Assembly: GCA_003818605.1 (NCBI GenBank)
Contig: RPQS01000021.1
Coordinates: 1-64,000, forward strand
Source: Candidatus Zhuqueibacterota bacterium
GTDB lineage: Bacteria > Electryoneota > RPQS01
DNA: 64,000 bases
Reading direction: 5' to 3'
In this document: positions 11,060 through 20,481 of the stretch, piece after piece
Layout of the letters: each line of letters opens with the position of its first letter
Numbering within the stretch: position 1 is the stretch's first letter
Notes under the pieces: model-generated
The model's database searches: none
Told to the model about the DNA's origin: nothing
The model's input: only the letters and a program-made list of their open reading frames with translations
Position numbers and translations under genes: made by a program

Positions 11060-11757
11060 GATGTTTTCTCCTCGTGAACGATGCGCCCGTCGCGCAGCGT
11101 GATTCGCCGCAGAGCGTGTTCGCCGATGTCGGGCTCGTGCGTGATTAACACGATGGTCATGCCTTCGCGGTTCAGCGAATGGAACAGTTCGATGATTTCC
11201 AGACTCGTCTTCGTGTCCAAATTGCCCGTCGGTTCGTCCGCCAAGAGCAGTTTAGGCTGATTGACCAGCGCGCGCGCGATGGCTACCCGCTGCTGCTGCC
11301 CGCCGGAGAGCTGCGAGGGATAGTGATCCATGCGATCCGCCAGACCGACCCGCTCTAAAGATTCGCGCGCCAGCTTGTGCCTTTCCTTCGTGGTTGTGTC
11401 GGAATAGATCAGCGGCAGCTCCACGTTTTCGATGGCGGATGTGCGCGAGAGCAGATTGAATCCCTGAAATACGAAGCCGATATAGCGGTTCCGCACACCG
11501 GCCAATTGATTGCGCGAGAGTGTGGAAACATCTTCGCCGTTTAAAACATATTGTCCGGATGTTGGCCGGTCTAAACAGCCGAGGATGTTCATCAGTGTGG
11601 ATTTGCCCGAACCGGATGCGCCCATGATGGCGACGAATTCTCCCGGTTCGATCCGTAGTGTCAACCCGTCGAGGGCGCGCACTTCCACGTCGCCCATGCG
11701 ATAGATTTTATACAAATCTCGGGCTGCGATGACCGCTTTGCCGTTCAGCTCGCTCAT
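11056..11757 (-). CDS. MacB/LolD-type ABC transporter ATP-binding protein
   Basis: GASGSGKSTLMNILGCLDRPTSG, LSGGQQQRVAIARAL, LLADEPTGNLDT. Confidence 0.96.
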   Translation of the reverse strand: MSELNGKAVIAARDLYKIYRMGDVEVRALDGLTLRIEPGEFVAIMGASGSGKSTLMNILGCLDRPTSGQYVLNGEDVSTLSRNQLAGVRNRYIGFVFQGFNLLSRTSAIENVELPLIYSDTTTKERHKLARESLERVGLADRMDHYPSQLSGGQQQRVAIARALVNQPKLLLADEPTGNLDTKTSLEIIELFHSLNREGMTIVLITHEPDIGEHALRRITLRDGRIVHEEKTS

Positions 11758-13019
11758 CGTGGAGGCGGACCTCCCATTCCCGGCATACTCTTCGAGGTGG
11801 TGGACGTCTTGCCGGCCAAGCCGACGATTACGGAATCCCTCTCCGTCAGTTCACCGCTGATAATTTCAGCATGACTGCCGTCGTTCAGTCCGGCGACCAC
11901 TCGCTTCGGTATAGCTTTTCCATCCGGACCTTTGACATATACGGTGGATGTTGTTTGCTTCGGGGCTGTTCCGCCCGCTTGAGCATCGCCGCTTTTACTC
12001 TGCCGCTGAAATTGACCCTTGCCCGCACCGCTCCCTTGTGCCTGCGCCGTTCCGGAACCGCTCTTTGCGGCGTTGTCGTTCTTCTCGTTACTCGCCAGTG
12101 CATCACTCGATGGTTTAAAACGCAGAGCCGTGGCCGGAATGCGCAGCACGTTTTCACGTTCCGCCGTGACAATCGAAACATTAGCCGTCATCCCCGGACG
12201 AAGTTTGAGATCGGGATTTGTCACCGTTAAAATCACGGGATAAGTTACCACGCCTAAGTCCGTCTTGGAAGAATAGCGAATTTGCTTGATCGAACCGGAG
12301 AACGATTCTTCCGGAAATGCATCCACCGTGAAGGTCGCTTCCATTCCTTCCTTCAAGCCGCCGATATCCGCTTCGTCAATTCCCGTTTCCACCTGCATCT
12401 GCCTTAGATCCTGCGCAATCGTGAAGAGCGTCGGCGCTTGGAGCGATGCTGCCACAGTTTGACCGACGTCCACGTTGCGCGAAATGACCACGCCATCTAT
12501 CGGTGACGTAATGACCGAATACGCTAAATTCACTTTAGCGCGATCCACTTGCGCCTGTACTTGCTTGACGCTGGCTTTAGCCAGATCCACACCCGTTAAA
12601 GCATTGTCGTAGTCCGACTGCGCGGCCAGATTTTTCTCAAAAAGATCGCGAACACGCGCCAGATCCCGTTCGGCCTGCACGAGCGACGCATTCGCGCGCT
12701 GTAAATTCGCTTCCGCTTCGTTCACCGCGGCCTGCAGAAACGTCGGATCGAGCCGCGCAACGACCTGCCCTTTGCGCACTTGTGAATTGAAATCTACATA
12801 GAGGTCTTTGATCGTGCCCGACACTTGTGAACCCACGTCCACAGTGGTCACGGCACTCAACGTTCCCGTTGCGGTCACCACGGTTTTTACCGTACCGCGA
12901 TCCGCAATTCCCATACGGAAGGGAGTCTGTCCCTTCTCTTTCGAACCGACCATTTTCCAAATGATAAGTCCGCCGCCGAGGACAACAACGGCGATAATTA
13001 GATAAAGCCAGCGTTTCAT
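11754..13019 (-). CDS. MacA/HlyD-type periplasmic adaptor subunit
   Basis: Lipoyl/barrel-sandwich and coiled-coil architecture: VDVGSQVSGTIKDLYVDFNSQVRKGQVVARLDPTFL; overlaps the ABC ATPase start. Confidence 0.93.
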   Translation of the reverse strand: MKRWLYLIIAVVVLGGGLIIWKMVGSKEKGQTPFRMGIADRGTVKTVVTATGTLSAVTTVDVGSQVSGTIKDLYVDFNSQVRKGQVVARLDPTFLQAAVNEAEANLQRANASLVQAERDLARVRDLFEKNLAAQSDYDNALTGVDLAKASVKQVQAQVDRAKVNLAYSVITSPIDGVVISRNVDVGQTVAASLQAPTLFTIAQDLRQMQVETGIDEADIGGLKEGMEATFTVDAFPEESFSGSIKQIRYSSKTDLGVVTYPVILTVTNPDLKLRPGMTANVSIVTAERENVLRIPATALRFKPSSDALASNEKNDNAAKSGSGTAQAQGSGAGKGQFQRQSKSGDAQAGGTAPKQTTSTVYVKGPDGKAIPKRVVAGLNDGSHAEIISGELTERDSVIVGLAGKTSTTSKSMPGMGGPPPR

Positions 13020-13361
13020 AGTATCCTATTCAGCCTTTCCGGCTTGTGTAACGCTTAGTAAACGTTTGGATTGCAAAAATGTTTCCGCCTTCGATCCAAC
13101 CGCTTTTCGATAATTTAGACAGTGGACTATGCCCGTTAGTTTAACGTAATATAAGTCATTTTTATTCCCTCTTCCTCGCGCCGGGTTCTTTGAACCTTAC
13201 GGAATCCTGCATTCCCTCCCGCTGCGTGGGGGGACGGAACATCAGGGGACTTTATGCAGCCCTCCCCCTATGTGCGGGGAAAACGGATAAAATTCCGGGT
13301 GGGTTGACGATTTTCGGCGATAATATCAGCGATAATAAAGGCATCGGCGGACACGCCAGAG

Positions 13362-13393
13362 AAAAACAGGTGCGTGAGATCGCTCCTGTTTTT
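13362..13393 (-). terminator. Hairpin terminator downstream of HTH gene
   Basis: aaaaacagg...cctgttttt inverted repeat. Confidence 0.5.
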
Positions 13394-13417
13394 CCTTTGG
13401 AAAATTCATTTCGATGC

Positions 13418-13696
13418 TTATCCGGTGGAACGGTGCTCACGGATGAATTTTTCGATTTCGGCCGATTCGAAGAGAATGGCTTTGCGGGAGAGCCGCACGC
13501 AGTGCAGCCGTCCCTCTTTCACCCAGCGCATGACGGTTGTGCGATGCACACCGCCGAGCCGGAAAGCGGTTTCGGTGAGCGTGAGCAGCCGTCCGGGAGC
13601 CGGAGTGTGCGCGGTTGGTGTTTGGCTTGGTGTCGAATCCTTTGCGCCGGATCGCGGCGGTTTGAAAGTCCGCGGCGATTTTTTGATCGTGGTCAT
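13418..13696 (-). CDS. Excisionase/MerR-type helix-turn-helix DNA-binding protein
   Basis: LLTLTETAFRLGGVHRTTVMRWVKEGRLHCVRLSRKAILFESAEIEKFI; ATG at 13696 with upstream GGAGG. Confidence 0.8.
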   Translation of the reverse strand: MTTIKKSPRTFKPPRSGAKDSTPSQTPTAHTPAPGRLLTLTETAFRLGGVHRTTVMRWVKEGRLHCVRLSRKAILFESAEIEKFIREHRSTG

Positions 13697-13904
13697 AGCA
13701 ACACCTCCATACGTTTCAACCACGCCGAACGCCGCGACGGATGCCGATTTCCGCCGCAGGATCAGTATTGAATAAACGCATTGTCGGGATCAAAGTCCCG
13801 CGCGGTTCCAAAAGCAAAAAAGCGCCGCCGTTATTACGGCAACACGATTCTTGGGCCATGCAGTTTTCATGGCATTTTCTCCGCATCATTTATAGGAACG
13901 AATG

Positions 13905-15464
13905 TTATTGAGCGCGAAAAGCTTTAAGGTTCCGATCAAGCTGCCTTTTATAAAGCTGGGGCATTTTGCGCGCGATGCCGGTCAGCTTTATCGCGGTTTG
14001 GCCGTCGGCCGGCCATTCCACATAGAGCACACGATGGATCATATAAAAACTCAACAGCAAACCGCATGTGCCGAAGATAAAACCGAGCCAGAGAAACGCA
14101 CTTCCGTAGCCGCGGCGAATTTCGAAGATCGTTCGTAATTCGCTCTGCGCGCGTTCACCGTGAAGCTCCGCCAAACGATACGTGAAACTGCAGGGCCCGC
14201 TTTCGTGCGACGGAAATTTCAAGAAAATCCAGCGGGACTTTTCGAATCCGCGCGGGCCGCGAAAGATCAATTTAACCGCCGGATTGATGAACTCGGCGGT
14301 TTCGCTGTACGCGCCCTCCTGCCCGAATTTGAAATGAGGCAGTAGTTCGGCGGCGGTGACCCGCAACGTGTCGCCGGGAACGGCGGTTTCCCCGCCGGGT
14401 TTTAACGTGATCGTATCCGCTTTCCCGGTCGCGGAATCCGCCAAGACCAGACGCAGCGAATCAAAGGAAGCCGCGAAACGGGGACGATCCGGATCGTAGG
14501 AACTCTGATAGAAGCGATAGCCGCCGTAACGCAGCGGACTGTTCACGGCGATTTCCTGCCGCTTAACTTCGCGACCGTTATCCAGCACGGTGACGTACGC
14601 AGAATACCTTTTAATGTTGGCGCGATCCATTTCGCTGTTGAATTGATTTTTTATCCGCGAAGCCGGAACGATAATCATATCTTCGGAGTTATCGCGGTTC
14701 ATGCGGCGGATCTGCCACGCATCGTTCGCTTGCTTTTGCGCAAGCCTGCCGACCCAATCGTCATCCACCAAGACCCATTGACCGGGCTGCAGAGGATAAT
14801 AGACCACGCGAAAACTATCCACGCGCACAGCGAAGGGCATCTCCGGCAATTGGACGACGTCTCCGGCAAAGCCGCCGGTATGCACGTTGGTGCCGCCGAG
14901 TGAACCGATGAGAGCACCGATGCCGATGAGGAGCATGCCGATGTGCGTGCAGAGCGGCCCCCACATGCCTATCCTACCGCGCTCTCCGACCCAGAGCAAT
15001 TCATTTTTCACGCGCCAGGAATAGCCGGAAAATATTTTTTCAACATCCGCGCGCGGCGCGCTGATCGTTCGCACGATGCCGTGGCGGATGGAGTTCAGCC
15101 ATTTCGCATCCTGCGGCGGCCGCCTGGTCCAGAGCTTCCACAGAATGGGAGTGCGTTCCAAGATGCAAGCGAACAGCGAAAGACAGAGCGTTGCCAGCAG
15201 CAAACGATACCACCAAGCGCGGAAGGGATCATCCATATCGAAGAATCGCAACAACGCGGGACCGAAACCGCGTGCGCGGCGAAGGGCTTCCGGATCGTAC
15301 AGTTCGCCGATGAACATTCCCGCTAAAGAAAACGCACCCAGAATCACCAGCACCCAAATCGCGAACTTCATGGCAGAGAGCAACGCCCACAAGCCGGATT
15401 TCTTTTCCGGCGGGGCGGGAGTTTCACGTTCGGTGAGGTAGGTTTGGTAGTTGTTGTCGGGCAC
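13905..15464 (-). CDS. resB: Cytochrome c biogenesis protein ResB family
   Basis: WALLSAMKFAIWVLVILGAFSLAGMFIGE...; neighbour of CcsA. Confidence 0.88.
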   Translation of the reverse strand: MPDNNYQTYLTERETPAPPEKKSGLWALLSAMKFAIWVLVILGAFSLAGMFIGELYDPEALRRARGFGPALLRFFDMDDPFRAWWYRLLLATLCLSLFACILERTPILWKLWTRRPPQDAKWLNSIRHGIVRTISAPRADVEKIFSGYSWRVKNELLWVGERGRIGMWGPLCTHIGMLLIGIGALIGSLGGTNVHTGGFAGDVVQLPEMPFAVRVDSFRVVYYPLQPGQWVLVDDDWVGRLAQKQANDAWQIRRMNRDNSEDMIIVPASRIKNQFNSEMDRANIKRYSAYVTVLDNGREVKRQEIAVNSPLRYGGYRFYQSSYDPDRPRFAASFDSLRLVLADSATGKADTITLKPGGETAVPGDTLRVTAAELLPHFKFGQEGAYSETAEFINPAVKLIFRGPRGFEKSRWIFLKFPSHESGPCSFTYRLAELHGERAQSELRTIFEIRRGYGSAFLWLGFIFGTCGLLLSFYMIHRVLYVEWPADGQTAIKLTGIARKMPQLYKRQLDRNLKAFRAQ

Positions 15465-15545
15465 TGGAGGAAAATTAGAAATCAGAAATGAAAAAGAAAA
15501 CTCCCCCTTGAATTCCCCCCCCCGCGGAGTGGGGGGAAAAGGCGA

Positions 15546-16784
15546 TTATCCGTAGGAGTGGAGGCCGCCGAAGAAGTAGTTGCCAAAGAATGAGAGCATC
15601 ATCATGGCGAAACCGGTCAGGGAAAGCACGGCCGTGCGGGTGCCCGACCAGCCGCGCTGATAACGCGCATGCAAAAACGCACTGTAAAAAAGCCAGATGA
15701 TGAGCGCGCCGACTTCCTTCGGATCCCAACTCCAGAACGAACCCCACGCTTGTTCCGCCCAAATCGCTCCCGCGAAGAGCGCACCTAAAGTATAGAGCGG
15801 ATAACCGAGCGTAACTGCCCGGTAATTAATTTCATCGAGCAGTTTGCCTTCCAGATGCAGTTTGGCGGGAACGCTGCCGAAACCCAGCAGAGCATGAAGC
15901 AGAAAAAGGGTGACCGTTCCAAGAATCAGTACGAGGCCGAAAAACTCGAAGATGCGAAGCGGACTCTGTTCGGTTAAAGCAATAGAGCCGGTTTTGAGCA
16001 AAGCTCCGGCAACCAAAGAACCGATGAACAAACTGAGAAAAGCAACGCCTGCCCAATACCGGCGGACAGCGGAACTCTCCGTTTTAGCCAAATGCGCCCA
16101 GACGAAACCGACGACTAAAAAATAGATTCCGAGCAGAATCAAGCCGCCGCCGAAACGGGGCGTTATCACGTTGAAAACAAAGACGGCCGATTGGCGCGCC
16201 AACAAGCCGGTCAATAACGGAACGATGATCAGCGCGAGCGGAATGATGATTAACGCTTGAAACGGCGCGCGCAAACGGGGTTTGAACGATTCATCCTGTT
16301 TATCGCGGGCCGCGAGCAGAAAAATCATGGACACGGCCGCGGCCACGGCGAAAGCTCCCGCTCCGATGGACGCCAGCGAAACGTGAATCATCAGCCAATA
16401 ACTTTGCAGCGCGGGCATAAGCTGCATGGAGGGTTCTTTCGGCAGGAGGGAAGCCGCCACCATAAGCATGACCACGATGGGCGTGATGAGCGCGCTGATC
16501 ACCCAATTGCGATACCGCCACGTGAGAACGCCGAACGTGAGTACGGCCATCCAGCTCATGACCGCCAGATACTCGTACATGTTCGCCATCGGGAAATGCC
16601 CCGTGTTCACCCAGCGTACGACAAATCCAACTGTCTGCGGAAGGAATCCGAGCACATACAGCACGGATCCGAGCGTGGTCAGGATTGGCTTCTTCACTCC
16701 CAACCAGACCGTGAACAGGAACCATCCGATCAGATAGCACCAGAAGGCGATCCAGAACAATTGGACATCAAGGGATGTGGGCAT
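15546..16784 (-). CDS. ccsA: Cytochrome c assembly protein CcsA/CcsB (ResC) family
   Basis: Multi-TM; WGSFWSWDPKEVGALIIWLFYSAFLHARY haem-handling WWD-like motif. Confidence 0.92.
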   Translation of the reverse strand: MPTSLDVQLFWIAFWCYLIGWFLFTVWLGVKKPILTTLGSVLYVLGFLPQTVGFVVRWVNTGHFPMANMYEYLAVMSWMAVLTFGVLTWRYRNWVISALITPIVVMLMVAASLLPKEPSMQLMPALQSYWLMIHVSLASIGAGAFAVAAAVSMIFLLAARDKQDESFKPRLRAPFQALIIIPLALIIVPLLTGLLARQSAVFVFNVITPRFGGGLILLGIYFLVVGFVWAHLAKTESSAVRRYWAGVAFLSLFIGSLVAGALLKTGSIALTEQSPLRIFEFFGLVLILGTVTLFLLHALLGFGSVPAKLHLEGKLLDEINYRAVTLGYPLYTLGALFAGAIWAEQAWGSFWSWDPKEVGALIIWLFYSAFLHARYQRGWSGTRTAVLSLTGFAMMMLSFFGNYFFGGLHSYG

Positions 16785-16879
16785 AAGAAGAAACCGCTGA
16801 ACGAGGAATGATGAATGATAAACGAACAACGACCCCTTTTATTCCACCCATGGAACGGGGGAACCTTCGCGGGGAGAAA

Positions 16880-17242
16880 TCATTTCATGGATTGGCAGAA
16901 AAAGACTTGCCGCGAGGTACCGTCGCGGAGGGGAATCTGCGCTTCCATGACAGAGCGAATTTGATTTGGCGTGATCAGATTCGGATCGTATTTGATGATC
17001 GCTTTGTGCTCAGTGGCATAGGTTTCGATGTGCGCAATGCCGGGAGTCTTGGAATACAACCTGATAAAAAAATCGGAGGTTCCTTTGCAGCGGATTCCGT
17101 CCACAATGCAGGTGACTTTTTTCGACCCGTTGGCCGAGAATTGCACGGACGAAGACGGATGCGTAAACGCGGCGCGCAAGGCATAGCCGCCGAAGAGTGC
17201 GGCCGCGATGAGCAGCGGAAGAATGTAGCGAGGAATGTTCAT
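16880..17242 (-). CDS. Membrane-anchored heavy-metal-associated-like domain protein with a degenerate metal site
   Basis: VTCIVDGIRCKGTSDFFIRLYSKTPGIAHIETYATEHKAIIKYDPNLITPNQIRSVME resembles an HMA fold but lacks the second Cys. Confidence 0.6.
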   Translation of the reverse strand: MNIPRYILPLLIAAALFGGYALRAAFTHPSSSVQFSANGSKKVTCIVDGIRCKGTSDFFIRLYSKTPGIAHIETYATEHKAIIKYDPNLITPNQIRSVMEAQIPLRDGTSRQVFFCQSMK

Positions 17243-17302
17243 GGTGTTATTTGTTGGTAAAAAGCTGAAACGCTGAAAAAGCTCCCGCACGCGGAGGGAA
17301 AG

Positions 17303-18082
17303 TCATAAAGTGGCCTTGAGTTCGAGGGCCCCTTTCACGGGGCAAACATCCACGCACTCGAGACAATTGGTGCAGTCGTGATGAACGACTTTTATCATTT
17401 TTTGCGGAGCGATGTCATGGGGGCAGGCTTTTTCGCAGAGTCCGCAGTCCGTGCACTTGTGTTCGTTGCGGACAACTTTAATAACTCCTAGCCGCGCAAA
17501 CGGATCAAAGGTCGCGCTTAGCGGACACAAGTAACGGCAGAAAAACATCGGCACAGCAAATGCGCCGACCAGCAGCGCCCCGAGTACAATCCAGCTTACG
17601 GTGCCGAGCGAGCCGTGACCGAATCTGGAAAAAATAAGAAAATACGGATCGTAGCCGCGCAGAATCAGCTCCCCGGCCTTGTACGTAAAATAGAGAGCCG
17701 CCACCAGCACAACATAACGGAGCAGCTTGGCGGCACGATTGACTTTAGGATCGGGGCGGGGGCGCTTCTTCCAAATCAGACCGCCCAAACGTCCGGCGAG
17801 TTCACTTAAAAATCCGATGGGACAAGCCCATCCGCAAAAGGCTTTTTTGGCTATTATTGCCAAGATGAGGACAGCGATCAGAATCGAAAGATTCAGAGGG
17901 CCAAGCGAACAACTGAATTCTTTAGTGGTGATCAAGCCCCACAGGCTCTCCATTCCGCCGAACGGACAGAAGTTTTCAAAAGAACGCTGACCGAAACCGA
18001 GCGAAAGTCGAACGACCAGAACGAGGACGACGGTTAAAATGCCGTAGCGGAAGAGACGGTTACGTAAAATAGTTTTCTTCAT
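17303..18082 (-). CDS. NapH-like 4Fe-4S membrane ferredoxin
   Basis: CGWACPIGFLSE; two 4Fe-4S motifs CTDCGLCEKACPHD and CTNCLECVDVCPVK. Confidence 0.9.
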   Translation of the reverse strand: MKKTILRNRLFRYGILTVVLVLVVRLSLGFGQRSFENFCPFGGMESLWGLITTKEFSCSLGPLNLSILIAVLILAIIAKKAFCGWACPIGFLSELAGRLGGLIWKKRPRPDPKVNRAAKLLRYVVLVAALYFTYKAGELILRGYDPYFLIFSRFGHGSLGTVSWIVLGALLVGAFAVPMFFCRYLCPLSATFDPFARLGVIKVVRNEHKCTDCGLCEKACPHDIAPQKMIKVVHHDCTNCLECVDVCPVKGALELKATL

Positions 18083-18656
18083 GGAATCGTGCGGAACAGC
18101 CCGGGCTTGGGGGTTAGAAGTTCACCATGCCGTTGATGCGGAGCGAATCCACAGGAACAGCGGATGGAGTGATTGTTCTTATAATCGGAAACCGAATCCA
18201 ATAGTCCGGAAACAGCCGCAAGAAAAATTAAAGCCAGCTCCCCCCAAATCATGCGACCGAAATTCCGGAGGTTTATTGTGAGCCTTGGCCAGTGATTACC
18301 TGAAAAATATGGGCAAACGGAGGAGGATTGTCAAGCATAAAAAACACTTATTGTTAACATTGCTAAGCAATCATGCATATGCCTCCGTAAGCTAAAGGCC
18401 GAATAGTCACATTTCCCGCCGTAAAATGTCCTATTTTGAAACTCGCTTTCTGTATACACAAGTCAAGATGCCTCTCGTAATATCCAGTTATGCTATAACA
18501 TGACCTCTCCTGAACGACCTGAAACGGTTTAACCCCCTTGACCTTGTGAAGAATCTTGCGTATCCTGAAGGTGGCATTTATAAGGGGATTTGTGTCATAA
18601 ACTCCCGCCGCATATCCGCCGATGAATCCTCCCCGGTTTTTTCCCTTGGAGAGAGT

Positions 18657-18986
18657 ATGAGCAAGCGCATTGACGAGTTCAACGAATTCCGCGCGAAAAT
18701 GAATGAGCGGATTTGGGCGGAAGATCATCCGGCGATCAAGCGTTTTTTCGGAGTGGATACGCTGACGTTTCAAGCGGGAGCGCTGGATGAAAAGACGAAG
18801 GAGATGCTGGGCCTCTGCGCGTCGTTGGTCTTGCGCTGCGACGATTGCGTGACATACCACATTCAGCAATGTCAGAAATTGGGGGTGACCCGCGCGGAGC
18901 TTTTCGATATTTTCAGCGTGGCATTGACGGTCGGGGGTTCGATTGTGATCCCGCACCTCAGGAGGGCGGTGGAGGGGATGGAATAA
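18657..18986 (+). CDS. Carboxymuconolactone decarboxylase/AhpD-like family protein
   Basis: LCASLVLRCDDCVTYHIQQCQKLGVTRAELFDIFSVALTVGGSIVIPHLRRAVE. Confidence 0.9.
   Translation: MSKRIDEFNEFRAKMNERIWAEDHPAIKRFFGVDTLTFQAGALDEKTKEMLGLCASLVLRCDDCVTYHIQQCQKLGVTRAELFDIFSVALTVGGSIVIPHLRRAVEGME
18936..18986 (+). repeat. 51-bp direct repeat, copy 1 (3' end of CMD gene)
   Basis: First 21 bp (ggttcgattgtgatcccgcac) identical to 20350..20370; about 40/51 identical overall; both copies encode GSIVIPHL(R/K)RAVE..*. Confidence 0.9.
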
Positions 18987-19154
18987 AAAGCGGAAAGCGG
19001 AAACGCTGGTGGTTGCGGTGCGGGGAGAAAGAGCACTGCGCGACATGGGAGAAGCCATCTTGTTCATAAGCAGCCAAAGGTATTCATAACCAACGCATAT
19101 GTAGCTCGTAAACATGCACGTGAAGATAGAAGTCCAATTAAAAGGGGTCTCCCA

Positions 19155-20198
19155 ATGTCGATGTACTACATGGTGAGAGCAATGTCTCAATCCTTGGCAG
19201 AATTTGATGTTTTCTTTAAAAAGAGTGTCATCGCTGTTGGGTGGAGTAAAGTCAACTTCTCCTCTATTTCAGATCCCGAACAAGTTGTGAAGAAGGCCGC
19301 CGAGGTTTACTATTCCAATACACAAGCCGCACAACAGGTTGTAGGAAAAAAGAGGAATGAAATCCGCCGATTTAAAAGGATTCAATCGGGAGATCGAATC
19401 CTTGTACCATATTGGAGTGCCGTACGTCTCGCAAAAGACACAGGTACGGAATTGTATGATGAGGCCGATGCAAGTAAACATGATCTGGGTAATCAACGCA
19501 GGGTTGATTACCTTAAGGATGCGTCGGGCGACATTCTTACAATAGCACGTGACCAGCTCTCCGAAGGACTTCAACGTCGTCTTCGCGTTAGAGGTTCGAC
19601 TATTTCTGATCTCTCTGATTTTACCAAGGAATTGGACGACTTATTCACTGGACAATCATATCAAGTCACCATAGACTCTGCTAGTGAGAACCTGAAGAAG
19701 ACGTTCAAGGACAAGTTGCTGCAACTTCTTCGCGACGGTTCCTCGACCCTCCAGGCGGGTGGCCGTGGTCTTGAACTGCTAATCCGTGAACTTTTAGAAG
19801 CTGACGGTTACCGCGCCGTTGTCCAATCAAAGAACCGCTTTTCAGATTTTGCGGATGCCGATATTGAAGCAATTCGCGACGATCACACATGGCCAATAAA
19901 ATTACTCGTTCAAGTGAAACACCATCGCGGACTAACTGATGACTGGGGGGCTAAACAACTCACACGTGTCCTCGAAACTGAGCCAGATCTTTTTGCCGAA
20001 TACAAATTGGTTCTCATTACAACCGGTGATCCCTCACCTGAACTAAAAAACTTCTGTAATGATAGAGACGATGTCTCGCTCATGTCTGGCACTGACCTCG
20101 TGGATTGGATTACAGACTCCCTGCATATGCTATGTTCTGAAACGAGGCGTAAGCTTAGGATTTCTGAAGTTCCCTATATTATAGACATGAAATCATAA
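19155..20198 (+). CDS. Mrr-like restriction endonuclease with extra N-terminal domain (putative type IV)
   Basis: GRGLELLIRELLEADGYRAVVQSKNRFSDFADADIEAI...LLVQVKHHRG (D...QxK nuclease motif); N-term VIAVGWSKVNFSS...GDRILVPY. Confidence 0.8.
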   Translation: MSMYYMVRAMSQSLAEFDVFFKKSVIAVGWSKVNFSSISDPEQVVKKAAEVYYSNTQAAQQVVGKKRNEIRRFKRIQSGDRILVPYWSAVRLAKDTGTELYDEADASKHDLGNQRRVDYLKDASGDILTIARDQLSEGLQRRLRVRGSTISDLSDFTKELDDLFTGQSYQVTIDSASENLKKTFKDKLLQLLRDGSSTLQAGGRGLELLIRELLEADGYRAVVQSKNRFSDFADADIEAIRDDHTWPIKLLVQVKHHRGLTDDWGAKQLTRVLETEPDLFAEYKLVLITTGDPSPELKNFCNDRDDVSLMSGTDLVDWITDSLHMLCSETRRKLRISEVPYIIDMKS

Positions 20199-20349
20199 GA
20201 TTTGTTAACTGGACAGAGGGATGCACACTGAATATAACTCGATAATTGGATATGTGGGATCTGCAGTTGATTATGGAATTTCATTTGGTAGTTTGTTTGG
20301 CACTTCGAAGCATGAAAATGCGCGGGGGGATATAATGCCGCGCCACAGC

Positions 20350-20400
20350 GGTTCGATTGTGATCCCGCACTTAAAAAGGGCGGTGGAAGTTCTCGATTGA
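20350..20400 (+). repeat. 51-bp direct repeat, copy 2 (orphan CMD 3' end, GSIVIPHLKRAVEVLD*)
   Basis: See copy 1; not attached to any CMD reading frame upstream. Confidence 0.9.
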
Positions 20401-20481
20401 ACAGCTTGGGGCATATCATTAGAATCTGCTTTTAGAGTAAAAAGTAATGATCCAGAAGCTAAAGTGCTTGGAGACATCCAC

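Noticed and set aside
18081-18360. Possible gene between the NapH-like protein and CMD (ORF 18081..18281)
   Set aside because: Short ORF with no signal or domain; probably intergenic.
18363-19190. 275-aa minus-strand ORF overlapping the CMD gene
   Set aside because: Antisense to a recognisable carboxymuconolactone decarboxylase gene; the translation has no domain signature.
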